DNA from: Branchiostoma lanceolatum
Lineage: Eukaryota > Chordata > Leptocardii > Amphioxiformes > Branchiostomatidae
DNA: 64,000 nt
Reading direction: 5' to 3'
Assembly: GCF_035083965.1 (NCBI RefSeq)
Contig: NC_089725.1
Coordinates: 25,057,925-25,121,924, forward strand
Made by a program: the position numbers and the translations under genes. Shown piece after piece: positions 44,280 through 55,649 of the stretch (its first letter is position 1; the number at the start of each line of letters is the position of its first letter). The notes under the pieces are model-generated. The model made no database searches. It worked only from the letters and a program-made list of their open reading frames with translations, and was not told the DNA's origin.

Positions 44280-47200
44280 CTAGTGAGGCTGGAGCCCCTG
44301 GTACTCATGAGCCTTCAGCCCCTGATACTCATGAGGCTTTGGTCCGTGATACTCATTAGCCTTAAGCCCCTGATAATCACGATGCTGGAGCCCCTGATAA
44401 TCATGAGGCTTGGGCTGCTGATAATCATGAGGCTTGGGCTGCTGATAATCATGAGGCTTGGGCTGCTGATAATCATGAGGCTTGGGCTGCTGATAATCAT
44501 GAGGCTTGAGCCCCTGATAATCATGAGCCTTGGGTCTCTGATACTCACTAGGCTTGACATACTCATACACATGGTCTTCCTCCAATTTTTTAGGAGGCAC
44601 GTCGACTGGTGGGGGAGGTAAGGGCCCTAGGTAATAAGAGTCCCCACTAGCTGTGGATGCACCCCCAGTGTTATCATAGATATCATTTCTGTAGGCTCTG
44701 TTCTGATAGCTGTTTTTCGGGTGTGGGGCGGGGGTTTGCCTGATGTTACTTTGCCCTGTCCTGCAGTAACAGCAGCAGCAGCAGCAGATTGCTACCGAAA
44801 TGATGAGGAACATGACAACTCCTGCACCAAGCCCACCATAGAGGGCCCAGGGTATACCAGTAGAACCTTCTGTAAAGCAAAATTAAAAGCATGAGGACAT
44901 ATATTATACTGCATGTATTTCATGTCGCTGAAAAAGGGACATATGATTAGATTTTTTTTAAATCCTTAAAACTCCATTATACATTTGCATTCTAGAGTAA
45001 AAATCTTGCTCTTCAAGTTCAAGAGCTTAAAGGGTCATTGCTAGGTGCTCTCCCTCTCTGTCTAGTACAGACTAGGACATAGCACTGCACACAAAAATAT
45101 AGTTTCAAGTTGAAAAAACAGTTCACACACAGGAATGCAAATCTAGTTCAGCTACCCATAGGATACTGGGTCATACCTGATGAAGGTGTCTTCCCGTGTG
45201 AAGGTGTACCTTGTCCGGGAGGCTTGAAGTCGAAGATGATGTCAGCTGTGTGGTTACCTTGGAAACCAGTGAAGTACTTGACCTTGACTGTGCTGTTGCT
45301 GTCCCGATCGTACAGATGAAGGTTTCCTCCAGATGTGGCCTTCAGCAGGATTTGTATCCTTAGAAATAGAAAATTGAGAATGTACTTCACAGTGGCTAAG
45401 CAATAATTGGTTAAAAGAGAGGAAAGCAACTATAACAAGTTCAGTAGGTCACAATCCCAGACTTTTGAGATGGCTACGAAAGCTTTTAGCCTCCGTTGCA
45501 GGCTTCCCCACGGCAATTTTTCTACTTATCGGGTCAGGTTCTTTGGCTGGAGGGCCGTATCTGCTTGAGGCCCCGTATCTGCTTGGGATGTGTGGATACA
45601 GGATCCCAAGCAGATACGGGGCCTCAAGCAGATACGGCCCCCAGCCAAAGAACCTGACCCGATAAGTTGAAAAATTGCCGTGGGGAAGCCTGCAACGGAG
45701 GCTATCAACCTTCCCCCTACTCCATAACGAATACAACGTGGTCAAGCATTCTTCAGTAGGCAAGGCAATCTCTAGGCTGGTTGAAATGGATTGCCACCAG
45801 ATCTTGGCTTCAACATGCGGTACAGAAGCCAAGTCTGTAGCAAAGTCTGACACCTGGTTAACAGAATGATGGTGAACCGTTAACGCATTGAAGCAGAAAT
45901 GAGCCTTACCCTTGTCCAGGTGTGGCAGTCCAGTCCAGTGAGATGTCCTCCTCACAGGTGAACATGCCCTGCACCGGATTATCCGCTGTTCCTGTACCTA
46001 TGGCTGTGCTGCAGGTTGTCGTCTCAGAAGCAGTTTCTACATTTTCTGTAGGAATAACAGATTTTTTCAATGAATATCAAGCTTAAGTGATGCCGAACTT
46101 GTAGCAGAGGTAACTGATCTATGAGAGCTGATGATAACATTGTCAGAACAAAGTAGGTTCCCACCATTTTGCAATGATACGACAATACTTCCTTCTGTGA
46201 TGCCAAGAGCCATGCTTTTAACATAGACCGGTGCATCAGGAAGGGAGCCGGGCTGGAAGGTCGCAGTCCACCGAACCCTGATCCGTTCTACTCGTGCCAT
46301 GTTGATGTAGGCGGCATCGCCATCCTCACTGGATCTGCTGCAGCTGCCTGGAATCAAACATGGAAACTGAAGGATTAGAGCACTAGCTGTTTATAACATG
46401 TCGACAGAATATCGAGACTACTGGTCATAACAAAACAGTATGTAAGGTAAATATCCCGTATATAGGCTCATACAGTTTTGTCCAAAAGGGAGATCGTATG
46501 CAACAGCTGTTACTCTGATGCAACGTTGGTCAAAGAGGATGGATAGGTTTGGATACCAGGCTATATGTCGTATGTGCATCACGCTCTGGGTACATGCTAA
46601 GGGGGACATGTATACAATCTGATACTAGTATATCGAATTTCTAACAGATCAGAAATGAATCAAGGGGGATCAAAGATGGTGACCGAAATAGACAAAAAAT
46701 AGTGCATTTACCAGTGCCCTTCAAAGAGACGGATATTACCTTGTTCGGTAGCAATCCCATTGACATTTATTCCTGTTAGTTCATAGGAACAGTCATGAAA
46801 AGCTGGGGCCTGATGAACTGGACAAAAGGAAAAGAAAACCAATTTGCCAAACTGTTAAAGTTCATACCCGAGGCTGGCAGGTAGGGCATATTTATTAGTG
46901 TGCCATGTTTGTATGCAAAGTTTCATTTATGCGTATCCATGGCGAAGCTTTGACTATTCTATTATCGTATCGAATGGTCCTGACCCAACTTGGTGGTTCC
47001 CTTTCAAAGATGTTTATAGATATAGCAACCCACCTGTGCGACAGTGCGGACCTCCAAACCCAGGTGCGCATGTGCAGGATTGAACACCTGAGGCACAGGT
47101 CCCCGGGTAACAACTGTTGCTGTCCTCACGCCACGAACAGGCCTCTGGAAAACATGTCCTAACATATTGAAATCTTAAACCTTAAAGTTCTACCAAGGTC

Positions 47201-48579
47201 AGTTGTTAATTCAGTTTCCCAAGTGGAGGTTTGTTAAGTTAGAGCTTTTCGCATCTTCAACACTAGCCTGGGTGCCATCCTCGTTAGCCGCGGCTCACAA
47301 ACTCCCGGCAACTTGCCAACCAGTATCAACATTAAAGCATCCTCAAAGTCATCCGTCGATTCTTTTCGTAAATCTACTGCGATTGTTCTAAAAATGTTTA
47401 ACGTTTCGAGTTGAACAACGAAGTTGATGCGGCTAATAAAACAGTCGCATGCTCACGTCTGCATCTCGTTCCCAGGTTGTCGAAGGCCTGTCCCCTGACC
47501 CCGTAGTCTCCGTCACACCGCTGGCACTGCTGGTTACTGCCGTGACTACAGCTCAGGCTGGCGCAGTGGCTGATGGGACTACACGCTGGAATATGACCAC
47601 GATAGACATGTTTTTCTTTCTTCAATTAGCTGCTTGTAGCCATGAACACATTGAAGACAGTATGAATCGGTTTTAAGGAACCCTCAAGAAGCTGCGATAT
47701 GTGAACCTCCAATGGACTTCACTATTTGGTTAGTGCGGCACCCATAAGGTGTCCGTATGACACTCTGAGGAGCTATACAAAACACCAATGCAGTTTTGCT
47801 ATAATGACGCAAAGGAATATTTCTCACCAAAGACAAATTAGATCGAAAGCTTAAAATGTTGACAATACACTGAGTAAGGGCACCGCTTGTGGAAATAAAG
47901 TGTTTCTGCCATTATCATTTCAAGGGCTATGAAGTAAATCTCAATTTGTCGTTAGTCTGATTTTCATTTTCGATCATTTCTTGACATGTTATTATTGATT
48001 TGTTGTATACTTATTGATTCATTCATGTATTATTGTGTTCCATAATTTGCTTCTATTTAAGTGTACTAGAAATTGGTTATATCTATGGTTTTCTTTATAA
48101 TTGTATTTCATTATTATCATTAGTTAGTTTATAGGAGGAGGGCTTAGAAAAGCCTCCCGGGTTTCCTCCCTCCTATAGTTATATCACGTATATCTATCTG
48201 CCTCTGTTTCTTTTTTTATTTGTGCGAACCAATACACAAACAAACAAAACAAACAAATCAAATCTAGTTAACGGCCTTTCTAACCTGATTGACAGCAAGT
48301 GTTCCAGTAGTCACCTTGACACGCACAATGAGAGGCAAACGGAGTCCCGCCATTAGGACAGCCCCGGTTGCACGGCTCCGTCTGTGAACTCGGCCCCGCG
48401 CAGCCCGCCCCGCCATGCTGAGCGTGTCGAGCAACCCCCCTGGTCCGGGTCCTGGTGCCCGAGTTCCCGCAGGGTGCTGAGCAGCCGCCCCAGCTGCTCC
48501 ACGGGCCCCAGGCACAGTTGACCGGAGTCTGAGCCCGCCTTCTCCGGCGCCGCCGCCATCCCTCGGAAGGTCCCGTCAT
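44280..48579 (-). CDS. Type I TSP1/EGF membrane protein, copy A, with long Tyr-repeat tail
   Basis: Exons (minus): 48579-48285, 47585-47457, 47144-47034, 46817-46740, 46347-46165, 46045-45910, 45358-45177, 44869-44280; 567 residues, all GT-AG. Order: Arg run, TSP1 domain (CAWGPWSSWGGCSAPCG), EGF-like Cys modules (exons 1-3; CTCAPGFGGPHC), an unrecognised ectodomain region with NCS/NHT-type glycosylation sites, a TM helix (IPWALYGGLGAGVVMFLIIS), CCCCCCYC, then a tail with eleven 8-residue units such as HDYQQPKP. In this frame the first ATG gives no signal peptide: the hydrophobic leader seen in copy B exists (48655 onward) but is out of frame because of a 7-base insertion. Alternative upstream exons or an assembly error are possible. 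Ligand unknown. Confidence 0.82.
44281..44570 (-). repeat. 24 bp coding minisatellite in the receptor A tail
   Basis: Eleven tandem 24-base units encode [H/A/P][D/E]YQ[G/Q][L/P][K/Q]P-type octapeptides; four central units are nearly identical and read YQQP. Copy B has only two or three units. Confidence 0.9.
45487..45704. mobile_element. Near-perfect palindromic fold-back element in receptor A intron 6
   Basis: Arms 45487-45589 and 45603-45704 are almost exact inverted copies (starting TAGCCTCCGTTGCAGGCTTC) around a 13-base loop. High arm identity suggests recent insertion or recent gene conversion. Copy B lacks it at the matching place. Confidence 0.85.
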
Positions 48580-49154
48580 GCGTCACCATCAGCAGGAACA
48601 GAATAATGACAAGACGCGTTTGGGTTTTTTTCAGCTGAAAACATCGATCGTACACAAATTGTAACGGAATGGAAAGGATATCGGCACTTGTTTCCTATTT
48701 CTACAGATCTGAAATCTTGTATCTACAAAATGTCAATGATAAACTATTATCATGTTAGCGTGTACATTATCACGTTTACAAGTGGCATGCCCCAGCGTCA
48801 CCGATTCTTTTCCTGCGCCGGATTCGGGGGAGGCTGATTAATTTTCAAAATGTTGCCAATTCTATCGTATCAATGACAGTTGTTATATGTCCTAAGTATT
48901 TCACTTTGAGTAATTGGAACCTGTGCATTTAGTGTCTGACAAAACGACCTCAAGTACAGAAAAAAATGCAAACTAGCATTTTTACTTGTTTCGCTCATAT
49001 CATTTTACCAGTTGCTGTCTTTGGTAGACACAGTGCAATGTCCACTTGTACTTCAGCAAATCAACACTTGTCTATCAAACATATCATTATAGCCTGGCCT
49101 GACTAAATAAATCACTATTTTAGAGGACCATTCAGTCGTTAGGCCCTTGACAGC

Positions 49155-49255
49155 GAGAGTTTGTGTTATACAGTAGAGATAAAATTTGTGTTACACAGAA
49201 GAGTTTGTGTTACACAGAAGAGTTTGTCACACGGAAGAGTTTGTGTTACACAGAC
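49155..49255 (+). repeat. Minisatellite, units of about 15-22 bp
   Basis: Tandem, imperfect copies of GAGTTTGTGTTACACAGAA. Confidence 0.75.
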
Positions 49256-50278
49256 TAGTCATAGACAAGATATGTATAACGTTAGTTTACCACTAGTGCT
49301 GCCATTGAAGGTCCCTTTCGTTCGAAAAAGGAAGAAGCACGTAAATGGATAACTTATGTCAGCAGCACTCAACCAGTACAGTACAACCCTCCTCTAGACT
49401 CGCAGAAGAATGTGAAGGGCGGATGAGTAATGTACCACGGTCACTTCCTCTTTCTATTTCAAAACGGACGCCCCACAAGTACGCAACACAAAAGAGGCTT
49501 AGCTTCGTCTTCTATGAAGCAGATATCCAGTTATCCACTCAAGAAAAACTACTTGTACGAAATGAGAAGAAGTAGAAGTGTCCGTGTGTGTCACCATAAC
49601 ACCAGACAATAAAAACAATGCTGCGGGTTGAATAGATTTGTGTCGTAGGAGTATCTGTTGTGAAGACACGGGTCCTGATTAGATCGGGTCGTTTCTTTTG
49701 TTCGAAACTATGTGCGTTGGCAGAATGGCTACGTTGCAGTACTTTGAACTCAGAGGAGCAACTCTCCTAAACAACGATACGTCTTCTATTGTTGGGGTCG
49801 GGGTCGGGTACTTACCATTTTACCATTTTCAGATCCCTTCCTGTTGCAACCGGAGGGAACGTGTACGGTCTAGCTAGGTGCCAAGTCGTTCTGCAGTATA
49901 TAGCCAGCGCGAAGTTGACGTGTTGCGCCGAAAGGTGGTCATACCGGTATACCAACACAAATACAGATAAGGTCAGGATGTCAAAGTTGAAAGCGGTTTT
50001 CACTGTTGGATAATGCTTCAGGGGGAGAGAAATCATCTCGGGGAAAAGTTAGTCTTTATAGCCTCCATTGGTTCATTCTTGTCTTCACCATGTCGTCATA
50101 GACAGTTAACTTTTGTCAGTAGTCAAATATTTTAGTTTCTGCAATAATCTATAATACTTGGCCTGAGTGGTAAATGATGGGAATAAATGTAACTTGCACA
50201 ATAAGCATTAAAAACAGCTAGCTGTAGCACAATCTCTTTCCTGTTTATTAAAAAAATGTTCCATAGTCATTGAACATG

Positions 50279-50380
50279 TTAGCCTGGGTACCAACCTTCG
50301 TACAAACTCGCTGGTGGTAACAACAAGCGAAAAGAGATCGAGAGCCAGCGGTTACTTCGGAGGATGGTACCCATGCTAGG
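50279..50380. repeat. Small inverted-repeat element
   Basis: TAGCCTGGGTACCAACC at the left faces GGATGGTACCCATGCTAGG at the right, about 100 bp in all, with imperfect arms. A related fragment (AGCCTGGGTGCCATCC) is near 47266. Confidence 0.5.
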
Positions 50381-50448
50381 CCCATGTCGGTAATGATGAT
50401 TATTGTACATTTAAGGTAGAAATTAGGGTGTCACCTGCATAGTTATAG

Positions 50449-50650
50449 AAAGTGATTGTTGCCAGAGGTATGGAACTCTAGTTTATCTTTATTGCGGTCT
50501 GTCTACATGTGAAACATTGTACAAAATACACGATCCCTCCTATTTGGTCCCATCTTTATCACGTTGATGTATGTCCATTTACTCTGTCTCCATATTGACA
50601 AACTACTCTATTGGAGGAATTCCATACATAGCGTGTAACGCAGTGAATCA
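50449..50650 (+). repeat. Dispersed direct repeat, copy 1 (second at 56388-56590)
   Basis: Both copies share GTGATTGTTG, then AAGGTATGGAACT or its variant, a TTTATT-rich stretch, TGGTCCCA, ATCACG/GTCACG, and end with ATACATA then CGTGTAACGCAGTGAA. Clearly related but diverged. Family unknown. Confidence 0.55.
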
Positions 50651-51029
50651 AACGGCACTGAAAAATAACCCCTACGAGGGCAAAGGGTACTAATAGTAAA
50701 ACGTATCAAGGGCATTCGATAAATTGTATAAGTCTATCATCTGTGTCACCACAGATAGACTCTACCAGGCCTTTCCATCTACAAATTTTGTAGAAGTCGG
50801 CCAAAATATGGTTACTTAGTTGGGACTAAACTTGCCTAATATGTGTCAACAAAGACAGCTTAAGATTGGCGAAACTCTTCACTAAGTAGTATGGGTTTCA
50901 AATGCACATACAACACCTGAGTGAGGACGCTATTCTTTTAGCGAACGCTTGTGGAAATGAAACCGACAATTCCGTCTTTTAAGATGAGTCAGGAGTCCTT
51001 GAGCACGGTGAGCTCATCAAAGTAACATG

Positions 51030-51185
51030 TTTATTCATCTTCGCCAAGCATCATTCGTTGCCAAAGGCCGGGGCGTGGAATTCTTTCACCAAAGCACTTG
51101 AATTGAAACCGCCCTTGTGCAGCATGGAATACGACACCTTCTTTTGTGTTTCGAACTTCTGGGGCGTCCCCATGGCCAGTACCTG
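51030..51185 (-). repeat. Inverted partner of sequence at 52270-52420
   Basis: The minus strand shares AAGG(A/G)CGGTTTCA, TGCTTTGGT, GAAAGAA, CACGCCC and GAAGATGAATA with plus-strand 52300-52412. The minus-strand frame here reads SYSMLHKGGFNSSALVKEF. Not recognised; may be a dispersed repeat with an old coding frame. Confidence 0.45.
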
Positions 51186-51775
51186 TTTTAAAATAGAAAG
51201 AGGAAGTGGTAAAATGCTCATCCCCTTCACATCCTTCTGTGAGTATTAGAAGACGGATGTGATGGTAAGTACTTCTGCCGTTAGTTCTCCTATTATGTGT
51301 TTCTTCCATTTTCTGTACCGTTGAAACGGAGATTTGAATGTCAACAGTACTGGTGGTGAAACTATACATGGCATGGCTATAACTAGTCTCTGTTATACAA
51401 ATTCTCACTGATTTATTTAGTCAGACTAGGGCACTAGGCTACAATGTTTGCTAGATAAGTGTTGATTTCTGAATTGCAAGTGTGGCATAGTTTTCAATAT
51501 ATTGAAAGGAAAATACTCAAGATAAGACATATAACATTAACACGATAGATTCGACACGTTTAACTCCAAGTGTATAGCAACATTTTCAAAATCAATAAGC
51601 CCCCCTCCTCAGGACACGTCGCAACGATTGGAATGTAACGTTGGGGCATGACATCCGAAAATTGATAAGTACAGATGTAGATACAAGATTTGAGATCTGT
51701 AAAAACAAGAAACAAGTGATGATTTCCTTTTCGTTCCGTAACATTTTGTGTGCGGTCGATTTTTTTCAGCTCAAA

Positions 51776-54700
51776 ATGACCCCGAGAACCAAAACGCGCC
51801 TTGTCATCATTCTGCTACTGCTGATGGTGACGGGACCTTCTGAAGGGTGGCGGCGGCGTCGGAGAAGGCGAGCTCCGACTCCCGTCAACTGTGCCTGGGG
51901 CTCGTGGGGCAGCTGGGGCGGCTGCTCAGCACCCTGCGGGAACTCGGGCACCAGGACCCGGGCCAGGGGGGTTGCTCGGCACGCTCAGCATGGCGGGGCG
52001 GGCTGTGCGGGACCGAGTTCACAGACAGAGCCGTGCAACCGGTTCTGTCATAATGGCGGGACTCCGTTTGCCTCTCACTGTGCGTGTGAAGGTGACTACT
52101 GGAACACCTGCTGTCAATCAGGTTAGAACCACTATTACCTGGCTTTTGTTAGGTTTTACACTGTATTTGATAGTACTTTTAAAATTTACAATGTATTTGA
52201 TAGAAATGATAATGATATCAAAACGTTGGTCTATCTAAGGAAGAAGTACTCTATGGAGAAAGTAGGGTCAGGGCTAAGGGGAACCACTTTGCACGAAGCA
52301 GTGTTTTATGTAAACAAGGACGGTTTCAGTTCAATTGCTTTGGTCAAAGAAATTCACGCCCAAGGCCCGGTTTGCGAGGAACGATGCTTTGTGAAGATGA
52401 ATAGACATGTCACTCTGATGATCTCATCCTGGTCTCAACAAACGGATGGGGATTCCCAATATACGGAATCATAGTCAGTTTCGTTTCCGCAAACTTATTT
52501 CCTTACACAAGGAGTGTCAACATTTAAACCTATAATTTAAACCTATTTCTACTATTTTAGATATCTTCGCAGAGTCTGACGTAGACACATTCCCGTGATT
52601 TGTACGTTTACTGGTGTATCACTAACCAGATTGTGAAGCGCATTGGGATGTTCAGTTATTTCAGCCTCTTGAAGGTCACTTAAACCGATTGCATTGTCTT
52701 AAATGTGTGATGATGCATGCATGGCTAACTACCTGGGGAACCTTAACATTTCTGTCGATGTCATATTCTAGCATGTACTCCCATCAGCCACTGCGCCAGC
52801 CTGAGCTGTAGTCACGGTAGTAACCAGCAGTGTCAGCGGTGTGACGGAGACTACGGGGTCAGGGGACAGGCCTTCGACAACCTGGGAACGAGATGCAGAC
52901 GTGAGCACGCGACTGTACATGTTTTGATAGCCGCACAAACACCGCTATCAAGTTTGAAATTCTAAACATTTTCAGATCAATCAAAATCAATTGATGTATG
53001 ACTGTGATGATCCACGTATATCTAACGTTATCGTTTAAGATTTCAGAAAAATACACTAAACCGAGAATCCGTCGGTACGCTGCCGTACGCGTGGTATATG
53101 TTTATCTAGGTAGATGGATTGATTGATTGCAGTCAAGATGGAAAAACAACCTATAACTTAACAAAGCTCCAGTAGGGAAACTTAATTAACAATTGACCTT
53201 GGCACAACATCAAAGTTTAAGATTTCAATATTTTATTCATGTTTTCCAGAGGCCTGTTCCTGGCGTGAGGACAGCAACAGTTGTTACCCGGGGACCTGTG
53301 CCTCAGGTGTTCAATCCTGCACATGCGCACCTGGGTTTGGAGGTCCACACTGCCGTACAAGTGAGTTATAAAGCTCTCAGTGGAAGGGACCCGCGGGACT
53401 GGGTCACAAACATTTGATAAATGATGAAATATATTCAAAGCTTCACCAAGAGTAGGTTAAACTTTGAGACATGACATACTTATCAATATACCTGTCTTTC
53501 AGCCTCAAGTTTGGTAAATTGATTTCCTTTTTTCTTTTATCCAGTTCAGCAGGCCCCAGCATTTCATGACTGTACCTATGAACTCATAGGAAACAATGGG
53601 ATTACTACTTTACAAGGTAATATCCGTCTATCTTAAGGGCATTGGTAAAGTCACAAGATAACTATTATTGGTCCATTTCGGTCACCATCTTTGATTTCTC
53701 TATGACTCATTTATGAATTGTTTGTATGATAGCATAAGATGTTATAAGTTTTGTATCACTACTTCTGTCATCAACTGACAAACAAAACCTTGTTCTAATC
53801 TTTTCGTTTCTATCTTGAATTCCAGGCAATTGTAGCCGATCTAGTGAGGATGGTGATTCAGCCTACATCCACATGGCACGAGTGGAACGGATCAGGGTGA
53901 AGTGGACTGCCACCTTCCAGCCCGACTCCCTCCCTGTTGCACCAGTCTATCTTAAAAGCATGGCTCTTGGCATCACAGAAGGAAGTATTGTCGTGTCATT
54001 GCAAAATGGTGAGAACCCCATGGACCATCATATATCATTTACTTCTGCTACAAGTTCGACATCGCTTGTACTAAAATTGATACTCATCACGAAAAAATCT
54101 TTTGTTGTTCTTTTAGAAAATGTCACTACTGCCTCTGAGACGACAACCTGCAGCACAGCCATAGGTACAGGAACAGCGGATAATCCGGTGCAGGGCATGT
54201 TCACCTGTCAGGAGGACATCTCGCTGGACTGGACTGCCTCACCTGGACAAGGGTAATGCTCATTTCTGCTTCACCAGTTCTTCATCATTCTGTTAACCAG
54301 GTGTCAGACTTGTCTTCTGCACTGCGTGTTGAAGCCGATTAGTAGCTATCCATTTCAACCAATTGCAACCAAGAAACTAATTAGAAGCTTTTGTAACCAA
54401 GTCAAGTACCTTACAGACTGATACAGTAAACACAAGTATTGGAATTGTACTGAACTTGATTGTTACCTTTTAACACACCTCGAATTGTCATTATTGGTCT
54501 CATTTGTTTAAAACAGCTATTGCTTAGTCACTGTTAATTACATTCTCAATTAAATTGTCATTTCTATTTCCAAGGATACAAATCCTGCTGAAGGCCACAG
54601 CTGGAGGAAACCTTCAGCTGTACGATCGGGACAGCAACAGTGCAGTCAAGGTCATGTACTTCACTGGTTTCCAAAGTAACCACACAGCTGACATCATCTT

Positions 54701-55649
54701 CAACTTCAAGCCTCCCGAACAAAGTACACCTTCACCAGGTATGACCCAGTATCCTACGACTGAACTCGTTACATGGGGAAAATATTTGCACCCCTGTAGC
54801 TGCGGCACTATAGCCTGAGTGTCATCCAATTTAGTTCTAGGCTCTGCCTTGTTCTGTGAAGGCAGAGCCTGGAACTAAACAGGATGACACTCAGGCTAGC
54901 GGCACTGCACGATGGACATAAGGAGTGCCTGAAATATGGGCTGTCGAAGATCCTGATTTTCACTCCAGAATGCACCTGTCCAACATTATGACTGACATGT
55001 TAACCATACCACCAGCACCAGTATGAGGTGCATATATCCCATTTCCTTGTAAATGGTGCCTGTGCCAAAGGTCCCTTTTACAGTAATCATTGTTAAGGAA
55101 TATTACTTATTTGGTATTCCAAATCAATCGCTAACATTCCTGGACTACGAGCTTAATTTTGCACAAATCAATCTTGATGTCGCAGTGATGAACAATGGAA
55201 TTGAAGGATATATCATTATCTAACTTAAAATAGTTTTCAGCAGCATAAGTAGGAAAAGTGTTATGTTTTAATTTGTTAACTTTGCAGAAGGTCCTACCAG
55301 TATACCCTGGGTCCTCTATGGTGGGCTTGGTGCAGGACTTCTCATCTTCCTCATCATCACTGTAGCCATCTGCTGCTGCTGCTGCTGTTACTGCAGGAAG
55401 GGACAAAGTGATCCCGGGCAAACCCCTGCCCCATGCCCCAAGGACAGCTATCGGAACAGTGCCTACAGCCATGATATCTATGAAAACGTTGGGGGTGGGT
55501 CCATAGCTAGTGGGGATTCTTATTACCTACGGCCTTTGCCTCCCCCACCAACCAATACATCAGAGAAAGACCGCGAGTATGTGGATCTTAAGCCTCATGA
55601 GTATCAAGGGCTTAAACCTCGTGAGTATCAGGGTCTCAAGCGTCACTAG
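51776..55649 (+). CDS. Type I TSP1/EGF membrane protein, copy B
   Basis: Exons: 51776-52121, 52772-52900, 53250-53360, 53545-53616, 53826-54008, 54117-54252, 54575-54738, 55288-55649; 500 residues, all GT-AG with closing phases. Residues 1-24 are a signal peptide (TRLVIILLLLMVTGPSEG), then WRRRRRRR (a basic, possibly processed site), TSP1 (CAWGSWGSWGGCSAPCG), Cys-rich EGF-like modules through exon 3 (CSWREDSNSCYPGTCAS), and an ectodomain region in exons 4-7 found only in copy A here. Exon 8 has TM (WVLYGGLGAGLLIFLIITVA), CCCCCCYC and a short tail with DIYENV, EYVDL and two EYQGLK units. A splice-like TTTTTTTCAG sits just before the ATG, so a 5' UTR exon may exist. Likely a cell-surface adhesion or signalling protein; function inferred only. 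Confidence 0.88.
54811..54898. repeat. Hairpin element in receptor B intron 7
   Basis: TAGCCTGAGTGTCATCC and AGGCTCTGCC face GGCAGAGCCT and GGATGACACTCAGGCTA, a fold-back of 88 bp with a loop of about 12 bases. Confidence 0.75.

Larger units (their letters stand above)
48656..51640. other. Spacer between the head-to-head receptor genes
   Basis: Homology between the two receptor copies continues upstream of exon 1 to about 48740 on one side and 51655 on the other. Beyond that is about 2.9 kb of spacer that should hold both promoters. It contains a minisatellite (49155-49255), a small inverted element (50279-50380), repeats shared with 56388-56590 and 52270-52420, and no recognised gene. Confidence 0.55.
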
